Both the position numbers and the translations under genes were made by a program. From positions 127,786-191,785 of the forward strand of contig DLST01000007.1 of the NCBI GenBank assembly GCA_002500745.1: a stretch of DNA of 64,000 nt, given 5' to 3'. The notes below the pieces were generated by a model. That model was not told the DNA's origin. It was given only the letters and a program-made list of their open reading frames with translations, and made no database searches. Every line of letters starts with the position of its first letter. The stretch's first letter is position 1. This stretch comes from Sphingobacterium sp. UBA7855 (GTDB lineage Bacteria; Bacteroidota; Bacteroidia; Sphingobacteriales; Sphingobacteriaceae). Positions 7,766 through 16,993 of this stretch are shown here, piece after piece.

Positions 7766-10700
7766 ATGACAAAAAGAGCTAATCTTTACGCTGCCTTATT
7801 GGATAAGGTAGTCAATATTCCAGTTATACAGTTTACATTTCTTGTAATCGTGTTCCTCTTAGTTTCTATGTTTAGTTTATCAGCTCAGACGCCCCGCGAG
7901 GACAGCGGGGCCAATGGGCTTTTAACAGTGTCTGGTACTGTGGTCTCCGCTTCGGATCGCAAACCGATAGCAGGGGTATCCGTCAGCATGGCCGATGAAA
8001 AGGGGCGGGCATCCTCCAAAAGTGATGGCTCCTTTACCATCGAAGTGAAAGCGAAGAATGGTAAAATACTATTTTCCCATTTGGGCTATAATGCACATTC
8101 ATTGAATTATACTGCAGGAGTATCAATCGATGTCGAATTGATACCTATGGATAATAGACTGGATGAAACGGTCGTCATAGGTTACGGCACCACAACCCGC
8201 AGGTTCGCTACGGGTTCTGTTACCAAAGTAACCAGCAAGGATATTCAGCATCAGCCCATCAGTAACCCGATGCTCGCGCTGCAAGGGCTCGTACCCGGCT
8301 TGGACGTGATGCCAAGCAGCGGCATCAGCGGAGCCGGGGTGGACCTTAAAGTGCGCGGAATAAGTTCGCTTACGCAGGGTAGCGAACCCCTGGTACTGCT
8401 CAATGGCAATCCCATTGCGACGAATGGGCAGAATATTGCCGAACTTTCCAATGCGACCAAGTCGGGCTTAAGTTTGTTCAACGCCATTAATCCGGCCGAT
8501 ATTGAAAGTATCGAGGTGCTTAAAGATGCGGATGCCACAGCCATCTATGGTAGCCGGGGTGCCAACGGAGTCATCCTCATTACCACAAAGAAAGCTTTTG
8601 CAGAAAAGGCACATCTCAATTTTTCGTCCAATATTGGGGTTTCCAGCGCAGGAAATGTCATTCCGCTACTCGATACCAAAGGTTATCTGGCCATGCGCCG
8701 CGAAGCGTTCGCCAACAGTGGGCTGTCGCTGACGGAAGCAAACGCGCCTGATTTGCTGCTGGCAGATACCACGCGGTACACGGATTTTTCAAAATACCTT
8801 GTCGGTTCCAATAACCTGACGCAGGATTATAACCTCGGCTATGTGACGGGCGGTGACCGCACTTCTTTTCGTCTGAATGGAAACCTGCGCCGTGAAGCAT
8901 TCCAATTTGACCGTTCGAAATCTTCGGATCGGTACAACATTGGGTTCAATGTCAACCACCGCTCTGCAGACCGTCGGTTTACGCTGGACATGGCAGGTAA
9001 CTTTACGCAAAACAATTCCGACCTGACGGTGTATGATCCGGCCGCGTACCTTTACTTGATGCCCCATCTGCAGCTCCGTAATGACGATGGTTCGCTGAAC
9101 TGGAAGATCGGACCGTACTCTTTTTCGAGTCTGGGTTTTACCAATCCGCTCGCGCAACTGGAAAATAGCTTCTCCGGAAAGTTCAAAAACCTGTTTGCCA
9201 ATATCGGCCTGCAATATCAGCTTTATACAGATCTAAATCTGAAAGTAACCGGCGGTTATTCTTTTGGTAACAACAGTGAGAAAGCCCGTTATCCATCGAC
9301 AGGAATAGATCCATCGACCTCGAATTTGCCCTTTGCAAATTTTTCAAACGGGAGCCGGTACAGCTGGATCGTAGAGCCGCAACTGGCCTATACTAAACAG
9401 CTAGGATTGCATAACATTAACTTTTTATTGGGTAGTTCTATACAACAGGATGGAAGTGAAAATACCTTACTGGCAGGAACGAATTATAGCGATGATAACC
9501 TCTTGGGAACCATTGCCGCTGCCGGGAAAGTAGTGCCCAGCTATACGCAGTCGCGGTACAAATATGCTGCTCTTTTCGCGCGCCTCGGATACCGATACAA
9601 TGCACGTTATCTGCTCAATATCGCAGCACGTAGGGATGGTTCCTCACGCTTTGGACCGGGTAAACAGTTTGCCAATTTTTATTCCATCGGTGCCGGCTGG
9701 ATCTTCTCGGAGGAAAAGTGGATGAAACAGCACAGTCCCTGGTTATCCTACGGGAAACTGCGCGGTAGCTATGGCATTACCGGAAATGATCAGATCGGTA
9801 ACTATAAGTTTTTGGATACCTGGTCTTCCAATGCGCTGCTCTATAACGGGGTAGTGGGGATGGATCCCAGCATGCTCTACAATCCAGACTACGCCTGGGA
9901 AGCCAATAGGAAGCTTGAACTGGCCATGGATATGGGATTTTGGAAAGACCGCATACTCTTGTCTTTCTCCTATTACCGCAATCGGAGTGACAATCAGTTG
10001 ATTGCTTATTCGCTGCCCTTTCAGGCAGGTTTTAGCAGTGTAAACCAAAACCTGGATGCCGAAATTGAAAACAAAGGTCTTGAGATCACTTTGGACGCCA
10101 ATCTGATACAGGGCAGTCATTTCAGCTGGTCTACCAAATTCAATATAGCGCGCTCGAGAAATAAACTGCTCAGCTTTCCGGGGCTTGGAAACTCGTCTTA
10201 CGCCAATAAATACGTGATTGGCCAATCCATTCGTACGCAAAAGTTTTACCGCTATACGGGCATCAATGCGCAGACTGGCCTTTATGAAATTGAGGATAGC
10301 AATGGCGATGGCAAATACACCATTCAGGATAGAACAGTGCTGGTCGATTATTCACCGGACTTTTTCGGTGGGTGGAGCAACACCTTTTCCTATAAAAGAT
10401 GGCGTATGGGTTTTCTGGTGGACTTCAAGAAGCAGCGGGGCAATGGTGCGCAAGCAGCAAACCCCAATGCGCCCGGGCTTGGGCTTGTCAATCATGCGAC
10501 ACAGGTGATGGATCGCTGGCAGCAGGAGGGCGATGGGTCCGATTATCAGCGCTTTATTGCATCGCGGACGGATAAAGGCTACAGTGCTTTCCAGAATTTT
10601 CTTAATTCGGATGGAAAGATAACGGATGCCTCGTTCGTTAAATTGCGCAATGTATACCTCAGCTATAGTCCTGATGTGACTGTCTTAAAGTCTATAACAG

Positions 10701-10834
10701 CATTGGAACTGTTCTGCCAGATTCAGAATCTATGGACCTACACGCGGTACAAAGGCGGCGATCCGGAGATACAGAATTACTTGACCACGCCACCCATGCG
10801 CATTATCATGTTTGGGCTAAAAATCAGTTTATAA
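7766..10834 (+). CDS. SusC/RagA-type TonB-dependent outer-membrane transporter
   Basis: 1022 residues. A signal peptide ends near residue 41 (FSLSAQ). A carboxypeptidase-D regulatory-like domain (about 53-128) follows, then the typical SusC TonB-box region (DETVVIGYGTT, about 133-143), the plug (about 145-275, with SLTQGSEPLVLLNG and the DATAIYGSRGANGVI signature) and a 22-strand barrel to the C-terminal aromatic end. There is no N-terminal STN domain, so it is not expected to signal to an anti-sigma factor, unlike the second SusC in this window. It imports a substrate captured by the SusD-like lipoprotein encoded 2 bases downstream. The substrate is unknown; the TlpA-type protein in the operon rather than glycosidases argues against a classical glycan locus. 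Confidence 0.95.
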   Translation: MTKRANLYAALLDKVVNIPVIQFTFLVIVFLLVSMFSLSAQTPREDSGANGLLTVSGTVVSASDRKPIAGVSVSMADEKGRASSKSDGSFTIEVKAKNGKILFSHLGYNAHSLNYTAGVSIDVELIPMDNRLDETVVIGYGTTTRRFATGSVTKVTSKDIQHQPISNPMLALQGLVPGLDVMPSSGISGAGVDLKVRGISSLTQGSEPLVLLNGNPIATNGQNIAELSNATKSGLSLFNAINPADIESIEVLKDADATAIYGSRGANGVILITTKKAFAEKAHLNFSSNIGVSSAGNVIPLLDTKGYLAMRREAFANSGLSLTEANAPDLLLADTTRYTDFSKYLVGSNNLTQDYNLGYVTGGDRTSFRLNGNLRREAFQFDRSKSSDRYNIGFNVNHRSADRRFTLDMAGNFTQNNSDLTVYDPAAYLYLMPHLQLRNDDGSLNWKIGPYSFSSLGFTNPLAQLENSFSGKFKNLFANIGLQYQLYTDLNLKVTGGYSFGNNSEKARYPSTGIDPSTSNLPFANFSNGSRYSWIVEPQLAYTKQLGLHNINFLLGSSIQQDGSENTLLAGTNYSDDNLLGTIAAAGKVVPSYTQSRYKYAALFARLGYRYNARYLLNIAARRDGSSRFGPGKQFANFYSIGAGWIFSEEKWMKQHSPWLSYGKLRGSYGITGNDQIGNYKFLDTWSSNALLYNGVVGMDPSMLYNPDYAWEANRKLELAMDMGFWKDRILLSFSYYRNRSDNQLIAYSLPFQAGFSSVNQNLDAEIENKGLEITLDANLIQGSHFSWSTKFNIARSRNKLLSFPGLGNSSYANKYVIGQSIRTQKFYRYTGINAQTGLYEIEDSNGDGKYTIQDRTVLVDYSPDFFGGWSNTFSYKRWRMGFLVDFKKQRGNGAQAANPNAPGLGLVNHATQVMDRWQQEGDGSDYQRFIASRTDKGYSAFQNFLNSDGKITDASFVKLRNVYLSYSPDVTVLKSITALELFCQIQNLWTYTRYKGGDPEIQNYLTTPPMRIIMFGLKISL

Positions 10835-10835
10835 A

Positions 10836-12233
10836 ATGGATCAAAATTTTAAAGCTATGAAAATTAACATACTACATATCTGTATCTCTAGCTGTATTGC
10901 ATTTAATCTCCTGCTGCTGTCGGCCTGCAACAAGCTGGTGCAGGTAGATACACCGGATCATCTGGTCGACTCAGAAGTACTTTTCCAGTCGAAAAAGGGA
11001 TATGAATCGGCGATGGCCGGCATCTTTATTCAGATGCGGGCACTCAACCTCTCCATGACCAATGGGGGTATGGAAGTGTACATGGGTGTAGCAGCCGATG
11101 AGATATATCCTACCTTAGTGGGTGGTGTTGAGGAGGAGTTTTTTAAGAATCAATTACAGAGTTCCAACGCAGTGGTAAGCAATTTTTGGATATATGCCTA
11201 TCGGGGTATATATCGCGCCAATCTAGTGATCGAAAATGCAGAGCGCGATCAGATGCTTTCTCTTACCGACCGACAGAATTTTTTGGGTCAGGCACTTTTT
11301 GTCCGTGCATTCTTACATTTCCATCTATGTCAATTGTTTGGTGATGTACCCTATATTTCTTCGTCAGATTATAGGGCGAATGCTGTCAAAGCAAGAGATA
11401 GCAAATCAATAGTCATGGAATCACTGTCAAAAGATCTGGAACGAGCTGCAGAACTCCTCCCCAAAGAAATCAAGGGCGAGCGTGTTATGCCATCTTATTA
11501 TGCCGCAATCGCATTATTGGCAAAAGTTAAATTATATCAGGGGCAATTTGAACAAGTACTTGATCTCACAGATGAGATATTGAGCAATAAAAATTTCACG
11601 TTAGAAATGGACCTCAACGATGTCTTTAAAATCAAATCGGCAGAAGTTATTTTCCAGATTGAAAGTACAGTAGCAAATACTGCTGTAGCGATGAATTTCC
11701 TTCCTTTTAGTCCCACGAGCAAGCCCATGTATGTCTTACAGCATGATCTGTTGCAAAGCTTTGAAGTTGAAGACCTCCGAAAGAAGGCTTGGACGGAATC
11801 AAATATACTGGATGGAACTGCTTATTACTACCCTACAAAATACAAGAACAAACTAATGACTCCGATTGAAGAATACAACGTGGTATTTCGACTGGCTGAG
11901 GTTTACCTGATGCGTGCCGAAGCGCTGTTTGGAGTTAAAGACTACGATCAAGTGCTATCGACATTGAACAGCTTGAGAAAAAGGGCAGGGCTAAAGGATA
12001 AAAAATACGCGGATGCAGTACAGTTATGGGAAGCTATCGTAACTGAAAGACGCCATGAGCTCTTTGTTGAAGGGGGCAACCGCTGGCTCGATCTCATCCG
12101 GTGGAATACCATTGATGACGTGCTTGGAGCATCAAAACCCTCTTGGCAATCCTTTGCAAAATATCTTCCTATTCCATCAAACGAAATTCTATTGAATACG
12201 CATTTAATTCAAAATCCTGGATATGATAATTAA
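10836..12233 (+). CDS. SusD/RagB-type substrate-binding lipoprotein
   Basis: 465 residues from the ATG at 10836. A second ATG at 10857 (MKINILHI) gives a more classical signal peptide and may be the real start. The lipobox LLLLSACN places the acylated Cys just after the hydrophobic segment. The body has SusD features: YRGIYRANLVIE, GQALFVRAFLHFHLCQLFGDVPY, the TPR-like middle, and a C-terminal part with EVYLMRAEALF, RRHELFVEGGNRWLDLIRW and PIPSNEILLNTHLIQNPGY. It forms the lid of the SusC transporter on the cell surface. The next gene overlaps its end by 11 bases, indicating coupled translation. Confidence 0.95.
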   Translation: MDQNFKAMKINILHICISSCIAFNLLLLSACNKLVQVDTPDHLVDSEVLFQSKKGYESAMAGIFIQMRALNLSMTNGGMEVYMGVAADEIYPTLVGGVEEEFFKNQLQSSNAVVSNFWIYAYRGIYRANLVIENAERDQMLSLTDRQNFLGQALFVRAFLHFHLCQLFGDVPYISSSDYRANAVKARDSKSIVMESLSKDLERAAELLPKEIKGERVMPSYYAAIALLAKVKLYQGQFEQVLDLTDEILSNKNFTLEMDLNDVFKIKSAEVIFQIESTVANTAVAMNFLPFSPTSKPMYVLQHDLLQSFEVEDLRKKAWTESNILDGTAYYYPTKYKNKLMTPIEEYNVVFRLAEVYLMRAEALFGVKDYDQVLSTLNSLRKRAGLKDKKYADAVQLWEAIVTERRHELFVEGGNRWLDLIRWNTIDDVLGASKPSWQSFAKYLPIPSNEILLNTHLIQNPGYDN

Positions 12234-13518
12234 ACAATTTCTCTTTGTTGTTTTGGTGTTTTTTCTTTTTAAGGAAACTACGGCGCAACAGGTAAAGGTC
12301 GGCGATAAGCTGCCCGCAATGAATTTTAAACAGGTACTGGGTCCGGACAAGGAAATTGATCTAAAACCGAATAAGTACAAACTCACCATCCTGGATTTTT
12401 GGGCACACGGCTGTGGATCGTGTATCGCTTCCTTTCCTAAGGTCGAAAAATTACAAGCTATGTTTGGTGATTCTATTCAGATTATTCTGGTAAATTATGA
12501 ATCGAAAGATTCTACTGAAAGCTTATTCGAAAAGCGTGACTGGATTAAAAAGCCCAATGTGAAAATGATCGTTGGCGATACCTTGCTTCACAAAAGATTT
12601 GCTGTGGTAGGCGTGCCGCATATCATTTGGCTAGATGAACAGCTTCAGATAAAATATATAGCTCGAGGTACCTCGCTCAATGCAGGGAATATCCGAAAGT
12701 TTCTAAAAGGCGAAAAACTAAACTCTAAGGAAGCCAAGCAAATGGTTGTCAAGACTTCTTTATTTGAGCGTGAATATGAATCGGATATGCAATCATTTAG
12801 TTACCTCGCACGGTATAATAGTGATTTTAGGTTTCGTGGAGGCGAATGGGGAAGTGCGCGAAGCTTTACCGCAAAAGGTATGACAGCAATAGATCTGATC
12901 AGATCTGCATATGCTGCAGACGGAACAGTGGATTGGCGAAGACCCTGGAAAACGGTCTTGAAAATTAAAAACCTCGATTTATGCCTGAAGCCAGACAATC
13001 TCGAAAATCCAGAAGATTGGCTTTACAATCATTCTTACGTCTATCAGCTTGTTATTCCGAGTGGAAGAGAGTCAGAAAAATATGAGATTATGAAAAGAGA
13101 TCTCGCTAATCATTTTCCGCTTAAGTTTTATATCGATACCATAGCAATGGAAACATTGGTCTTGCGTAAAGTCGGAAAAGAGGACAAGTTGAAATCTAAA
13201 GGTGGAAAACCGGTAAACACTTTTCGGAAAAGAAATGAATCTGCCAAAGGTAGCATATTTGAAGATAAACGCAGGATTCTGAAAAATCAACCCTTCCACT
13301 ATTTGCTGAATGGGATAAGGCCGCTAATAGAATATGATTTGGAAAAGCCTTTTGTAAATGATGTAGCTTATACAGCTAACGTGGACGTGGATTTTGATGG
13401 CTTAACTTTTGATTTCTTTACATTAGAGGCGCTGAATGAAGAGTTAATGCGCTATGGACTTCAACTCATTAATGAGATAAGACCTGTAGAAGTTTTAGTT
13501 ATTAAGGATGTAGATTAG
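12223..13518 (+). CDS. TlpA-type thioredoxin-fold protein with C-terminal extension
   Basis: 431 residues. A signal peptide (about 1-21) is followed by a TlpA/ResA-like thioredoxin domain with the redox motif CGSC at 64-67 (DFWAHGCGSC), a cis-Pro region (VVGVPHIIWLD) and an end near residue 165. The remaining 260 or so residues have no recognised motif; one section (GMTAIDLIRSAY and later TIAMETLVLRKV) resembles the long C-terminal parts found on many Bacteroidota TlpA proteins. It acts in the periplasm, probably keeping thiols reduced or in heme or metal handling linked to the SusC/SusD import. It overlaps the susD-like gene by 11 bases and closes the operon before a strong terminator. Confidence 0.85.
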   Translation: MIIKQFLFVVLVFFLFKETTAQQVKVGDKLPAMNFKQVLGPDKEIDLKPNKYKLTILDFWAHGCGSCIASFPKVEKLQAMFGDSIQIILVNYESKDSTESLFEKRDWIKKPNVKMIVGDTLLHKRFAVVGVPHIIWLDEQLQIKYIARGTSLNAGNIRKFLKGEKLNSKEAKQMVVKTSLFEREYESDMQSFSYLARYNSDFRFRGGEWGSARSFTAKGMTAIDLIRSAYAADGTVDWRRPWKTVLKIKNLDLCLKPDNLENPEDWLYNHSYVYQLVIPSGRESEKYEIMKRDLANHFPLKFYIDTIAMETLVLRKVGKEDKLKSKGGKPVNTFRKRNESAKGSIFEDKRRILKNQPFHYLLNGIRPLIEYDLEKPFVNDVAYTANVDVDFDGLTFDFFTLEALNEELMRYGLQLINEIRPVEVLVIKDVD

Positions 13519-13544
13519 CTGGTAACGCCAAGCTTAGCTATAGA

Positions 13545-13578
13545 AAAGCCCGGATGAATTGATTTCATACCGGGCTTT
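13545..13578. terminator. Bidirectional intrinsic terminator
   Basis: AAAGCCCGG at 13545-13553 pairs with CCGGGCTTT at 13570-13578 around a 16-base loop. It lies between the end of the TlpA gene and the convergent end of the small exported protein gene, and can serve both strands. Confidence 0.8.
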
Positions 13579-13617
13579 CTACTGACCATATACAAACATT
13601 CGCTTACTTCAATACTA

Positions 13618-13986
13618 TTAATTGTTGGATTGATTTATACGATGGTCTTCAGCTGGATTGGAGGGGGCAGGTGACCCGGGCGCTTGCGGTGTGGCAAAAC
13701 CTACAATACAGCTTGCTTCCAGTTCATCCTGACAATTCGTAATCTGCTTGCTTCCACCGGGCATTGATTCTGACTTGGTTTGTGGTGTACTGTTGAGCTG
13801 TGCCCCTAATGTATTACTACTTGAAACGGAGTACCAATACAATGCAGGTTCTGCTTTTTCAACTGGTGTTACAGCTTTGCTGTTTTCGGTACCTTCGGAT
13901 GTGAGCGACCAAGCTGATAATCCGATCATCATCGCCATACCTAGTACAGCTACGATATTTTTTTTGATGTTGTGAATGAGGTTCAT
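13618..13986 (-). CDS. Small exported protein, DUF6520-like
   Basis: 122 residues. The N terminus (about 1-32) is a basic start followed by a hydrophobic stretch (NIVAVLGMAMMIGLSAWSLTS), as in a signal peptide. The rest is polar, with the aromatic motif YWYSVSS near residue 50, two Cys residues (in ITNCQDELEASCIVG) and a Pro/Ser-rich tail. Short exported proteins with this layout, an aromatic motif followed by a Cys pair, occur in many copies in Bacteroidota under names such as DUF6520; membership is judged by eye. It converges on the Sus operon and is preceded by 370 bases without a gene. The function is unknown. Confidence 0.55.
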   Translation of the reverse strand: MNLIHNIKKNIVAVLGMAMMIGLSAWSLTSEGTENSKAVTPVEKAEPALYWYSVSSSNTLGAQLNSTPQTKSESMPGGSKQITNCQDELEASCIVGFATPQAPGSPAPSNPAEDHRINQSNN

Positions 13987-14360
13987 GACCTTAATTTTTA
14001 AAATTGATTTAATCTTTCTTTTTTACTACCCGTTCCGACCGATTTTTCTGTGCGTTGCCATCGGCAGCCGAACTAGCTTCATAAATGTCTTTTGGCAGAC
14101 TCGCCCTTTCTGCTGACAACCTAGCATCAGCATTCCGATGTCGCTTCACTGTCTTAGTTTTATTTAATTCATTCAGTTATGCCCTCCGCTTACAAATCTT
14201 TCCCCAATGACTGCTTTCAATCGAATAAACCGTCGACCATCTTATACCAAAGTTCGCCAGTAAATAGCAAGTGGGATATACAGAATCTGGACTCTCGTAT
14301 ATACAGAATCTGGATAATGGATGCCAATAGCTATAAAATGTATAATAGGGGCGTGTCAAA
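13987..14360. other. Intergenic region with a 16-base direct repeat
   Basis: Lies between the small exported protein and an AraC gene. The 16-base sequence ATATACAGAATCTGGA occurs at 14276-14291 and again at 14299-14314. A minus-strand open frame near 14015-14170 has no ATG and is not called. The promoter of the small exported protein should lie close to 14000-14100. Confidence 0.5.
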
Positions 14361-15359
14361 TCATTGGTTATTGTGCTTAAAATATGCCGTTGGCGTCATG
14401 CCCGTTTGATTTTTAAAAAAGCGGACAAAGCTGCTGGGCGATGTGTAGCCGAGCTCGTAGGCAATTTCATCGGTGTGCATGCCATCAGCTATATACTTCT
14501 TGGCAAGGCGTAGCATAAACGCTATTTTGAGCTCCTGGGGGCTCTGTCCGTAATAGCTATGTATAAGTTGATGCAGATAGTCCTTACTGATTCCAAACCG
14601 GTAGGCAATATCTTCCAGTTTAAAATCCTGGCCATGCACTGTTACAGCCTGTTTGATGGCTGAATAGGCTGCTTTGGACTGTGTTTGCGATTGCGATATC
14701 TTCTCGTATTCTTCAAAAATCTTTTCCTTCGATAGCTGGATCAGTTTTTTGATGGCCCAGAGGATATTGACCTCGCTATCCAGGTCGCCTTTTTTGATTT
14801 TTGCCGCAATGGACTTCATCAATGAAATGGTTCGGGGCCCAACCCGAAAATCAATGCTGCAGCAGGATCGCTTGTCTCCATTTCGATAGGCATCGACCAG
14901 GTGATGCAAGAACTGGAAGGGGCGTTCGTTGCCAGCCCGGAAAATACTGCCGCGGAAATAAAAGTTGACAAGCGTATAGCTGCCCGCAGGGATGTATATT
15001 TCATAATCTCCTCTGGTTAAGTAGCAATAGCGTCCGCGATTGGAAGCGATGCTGTAACTGGTCTGCTGCCTAATATCCTTGATGTGAATAGCGGAGTCAT
15101 CACTTAAAACATAGATGATATGCATATCGGAGCGCTTTACCCTTACCGGAATAGCGATATCGCTTGATAGCGCAACATCCAGCAGGTTGATGTAGCCAAG
15201 CAGCCCATCAAACTCCTGCAGGCAAGCCTGGCCAGAGGGGTGCCGGTAGTGACTTATCTTTCCATTTGATAGTGCTATCTGCGGCTGAATAGTCAACTCC
15301 GCAGGCGCACAGCACGCGCCAAAGACAGATTCAAGATGGAGATGTAATGCTTTTTTCAT
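14361..15359 (-). CDS. AraC-family transcriptional regulator
   Basis: 332 residues. The C-terminal 100 residues are a double helix-turn-helix AraC domain: FKLEDIAYRFGISKDYLHQLIHSYYGQSPQELK, in two parts, then the second helix pair with MHTDEIAYELGYTSPSSFVRFFKNQTGMTP. The N-terminal half has no clear cupin signature but contains a Cys pair (ACCAP) and beta-rich sections, so it is a probable ligand or partner-binding domain. It is transcribed away from the membrane LytTR-like gene, with about 300 bases of shared upstream DNA. Such AraC proteins in Bacteroidota are often local activators; the target is not visible. Confidence 0.88.
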   Translation of the reverse strand: MKKALHLHLESVFGACCAPAELTIQPQIALSNGKISHYRHPSGQACLQEFDGLLGYINLLDVALSSDIAIPVRVKRSDMHIIYVLSDDSAIHIKDIRQQTSYSIASNRGRYCYLTRGDYEIYIPAGSYTLVNFYFRGSIFRAGNERPFQFLHHLVDAYRNGDKRSCCSIDFRVGPRTISLMKSIAAKIKKGDLDSEVNILWAIKKLIQLSKEKIFEEYEKISQSQTQSKAAYSAIKQAVTVHGQDFKLEDIAYRFGISKDYLHQLIHSYYGQSPQELKIAFMLRLAKKYIADGMHTDEIAYELGYTSPSSFVRFFKNQTGMTPTAYFKHNNQ

Positions 15360-15658
15360 TCGCTTTAGGTGTATAAATTTCCCCCGGCCAGAATTTCGGG
15401 ATGATCGGGGGAAGTTGATTTTTCGATAAGCTCCAATTGGCTTCCTACTGTTTTAAATTTTTCTTCATCTGATTACTATTTATGATAAATATGGCTTTTA
15501 TTTGATCACGGATGCAAGTGTAGTGTCCTAACCTCCGCTATTTTGGAGGATAATTTTCCTTTTAAGTACCGCGAATCACTTTTTAGTAGATTTTATTTAG
15601 TAAATTGGATGATTAAATAATAACAACCTAAACCAATTAAGGGAATTCGAATGAGCTT
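15360..15658. promoter_or_regulatory. Divergent promoter region with two hairpins
   Basis: Shared upstream region of the AraC gene (minus) and the LytTR-like gene (plus). It holds two inverted repeats: CCCCCG at about 15379 with CGGGGG at about 15404, and CCTCC at 15532-15536 with GGAGG at 15545-15549. Either could be an operator or a transcript-end structure. Confidence 0.35.
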
Positions 15659-16690
15659 ATGAAGGGATTAAAACTAATTGCGCTGAGCCTGCTTATTGCC
15701 GTGCTTTTTAATTTGATCGGAACGAACGAAATCGGGCTAAAGCCTTTTTGGCCGCTCATGTCTTGGACCTATGTATTCCAATTTACCCTATCCATCCTCT
15801 TGCCTGTGCTGCTTACACAGGCGCTCCTAAAAGTTTTTTGGACCCATTGGCAGAAGCAATATCCCGATCTGAACCTGCTCGATAACGGCAAGATTAAGAC
15901 CGAGAGCTTACCCTACACTAAGCGCATCAGGGCGATCTTATATACCGCCGCGGGGACTATATCCATCCACCTGGGTTGCATGTATGTGTTGTTTGATCGA
16001 ATCGACGGTCAGGATAAGCTGTTTAGCATGTATTGCTTGTATTATTTGCCCTGGGTGAGTACGGGGTTGGTCGCCAATGTAATCGTTGTTTTCCGTCAAG
16101 GCAGGCTGTGGTGGCTAACGTCAGAAAACGTATTGGTCTTATTTGAGAAGGAGATTATGGCAAAGCAACATACCGTTGAAAATAGACCAGAAAGCGCAGG
16201 ACGCGCACAGCTGCCTACGGTGTCGGATGCGTATATCGTACCCGGTTTTCTCTTTGACGTGCTCTATAATAGCAGCCCCTTCAATATCGAAAACTTGCAA
16301 AAAGATGCAGTACGGATGTTTGATGTACCCTTCTATTTTTCGCAGAAAAGAAAAAAGGAGATCATTCTGATCGACGGCAGCCGTGTGGACGGCAGTCATT
16401 TTGTGCAGGAGCTGGAACGGCTGGGGCTCGACAAATGGTATTTCCGTATCAGTAAAACGTGCCGGGTGAATATGATGCTCGTACGTTATCCTGTAGATCC
16501 TTATGCAACGCATCTGGAGTTTAGAAAAGAGGTGTTCGATTATCTGCATACAAAGATGTCAAAACTGGAAATCATGAGTCTACTGCTCGTCACGGAATGG
16601 ATGCGTAAAGAAAAAAAACTAAAGGATTTTATCGATAACCTACATACACTGCGGCATGAGCACTGGGATCGCCTTATACCGCTAAACTGA
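15659..16690 (+). CDS. Membrane protein with LytTR-like C-terminal domain
   Basis: 343 residues. Four hydrophobic segments at about 5-20, 37-60, 91-112 and 123-146 make the first half an integral membrane domain. The second half is soluble; the section KEIILIDGSRVDGSHFVQELERL, in two pieces, and YFRISKTCRVNM (about 234-275) resembles the LytTR DNA-binding fold, where a similar block reads small-residue strand, turn, then R-x-S/H-K. This architecture, membrane sensor plus LytTR, is common in Bacteroidota. The similarity is partial, so DNA binding is likely rather than certain. It is divergent from an AraC gene, which could be functionally linked. Confidence 0.6.
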   Translation: MKGLKLIALSLLIAVLFNLIGTNEIGLKPFWPLMSWTYVFQFTLSILLPVLLTQALLKVFWTHWQKQYPDLNLLDNGKIKTESLPYTKRIRAILYTAAGTISIHLGCMYVLFDRIDGQDKLFSMYCLYYLPWVSTGLVANVIVVFRQGRLWWLTSENVLVLFEKEIMAKQHTVENRPESAGRAQLPTVSDAYIVPGFLFDVLYNSSPFNIENLQKDAVRMFDVPFYFSQKRKKEIILIDGSRVDGSHFVQELERLGLDKWYFRISKTCRVNMMLVRYPVDPYATHLEFRKEVFDYLHTKMSKLEIMSLLLVTEWMRKEKKLKDFIDNLHTLRHEHWDRLIPLN

Positions 16691-16993
16691 TGCATCCCGA
16701 AATTGTAAAACGCGATAGAGCGGGCGCGGCAGCCAGCCAACCTGTTCCCTATAGCACCCATTCTACAGGTGGACTTTGGCCTCTCCAAGTAGGATAAGAT
16801 GACGTCCAACAATGTGGCACTGCAGCTGAATATTGCCCAGGCGGTAGGCGGTGCGTATCCAAACTTTAGCTCATATTACAGCAAGATACGCATTACTTTT
16901 TTCGGGCGTCTCTCTGATAGATAGACGTTTTATTTAGCTGTTTTTTTGCATTACGTAATTTATCAGTTCCACGCCCTTTCGGCTGACTTGTTG
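16691..16993. other. Intergenic region with a possible coding remnant
   Basis: Between the LytTR-like gene and the convergent GNAT gene. A 41-codon plus-strand frame at 16799-16924 reads as MTSNNVALQLNIAQA then GGAYPNFSSYYSKIR and ends RLSDR. It could be the tail of a lost outer-membrane protein gene or chance. No terminator was found. Confidence 0.3.

Noticed and set aside
14015..14170. Minus-strand frame of about 55 codons ahead of the small exported protein gene
   Set aside because: The frame (VKRHRNADARLSAERASL and further) has protein-like composition but only a GTG or CTG start, no ribosome-binding site and no recognised family. It could be part of the leader of the exported protein gene.
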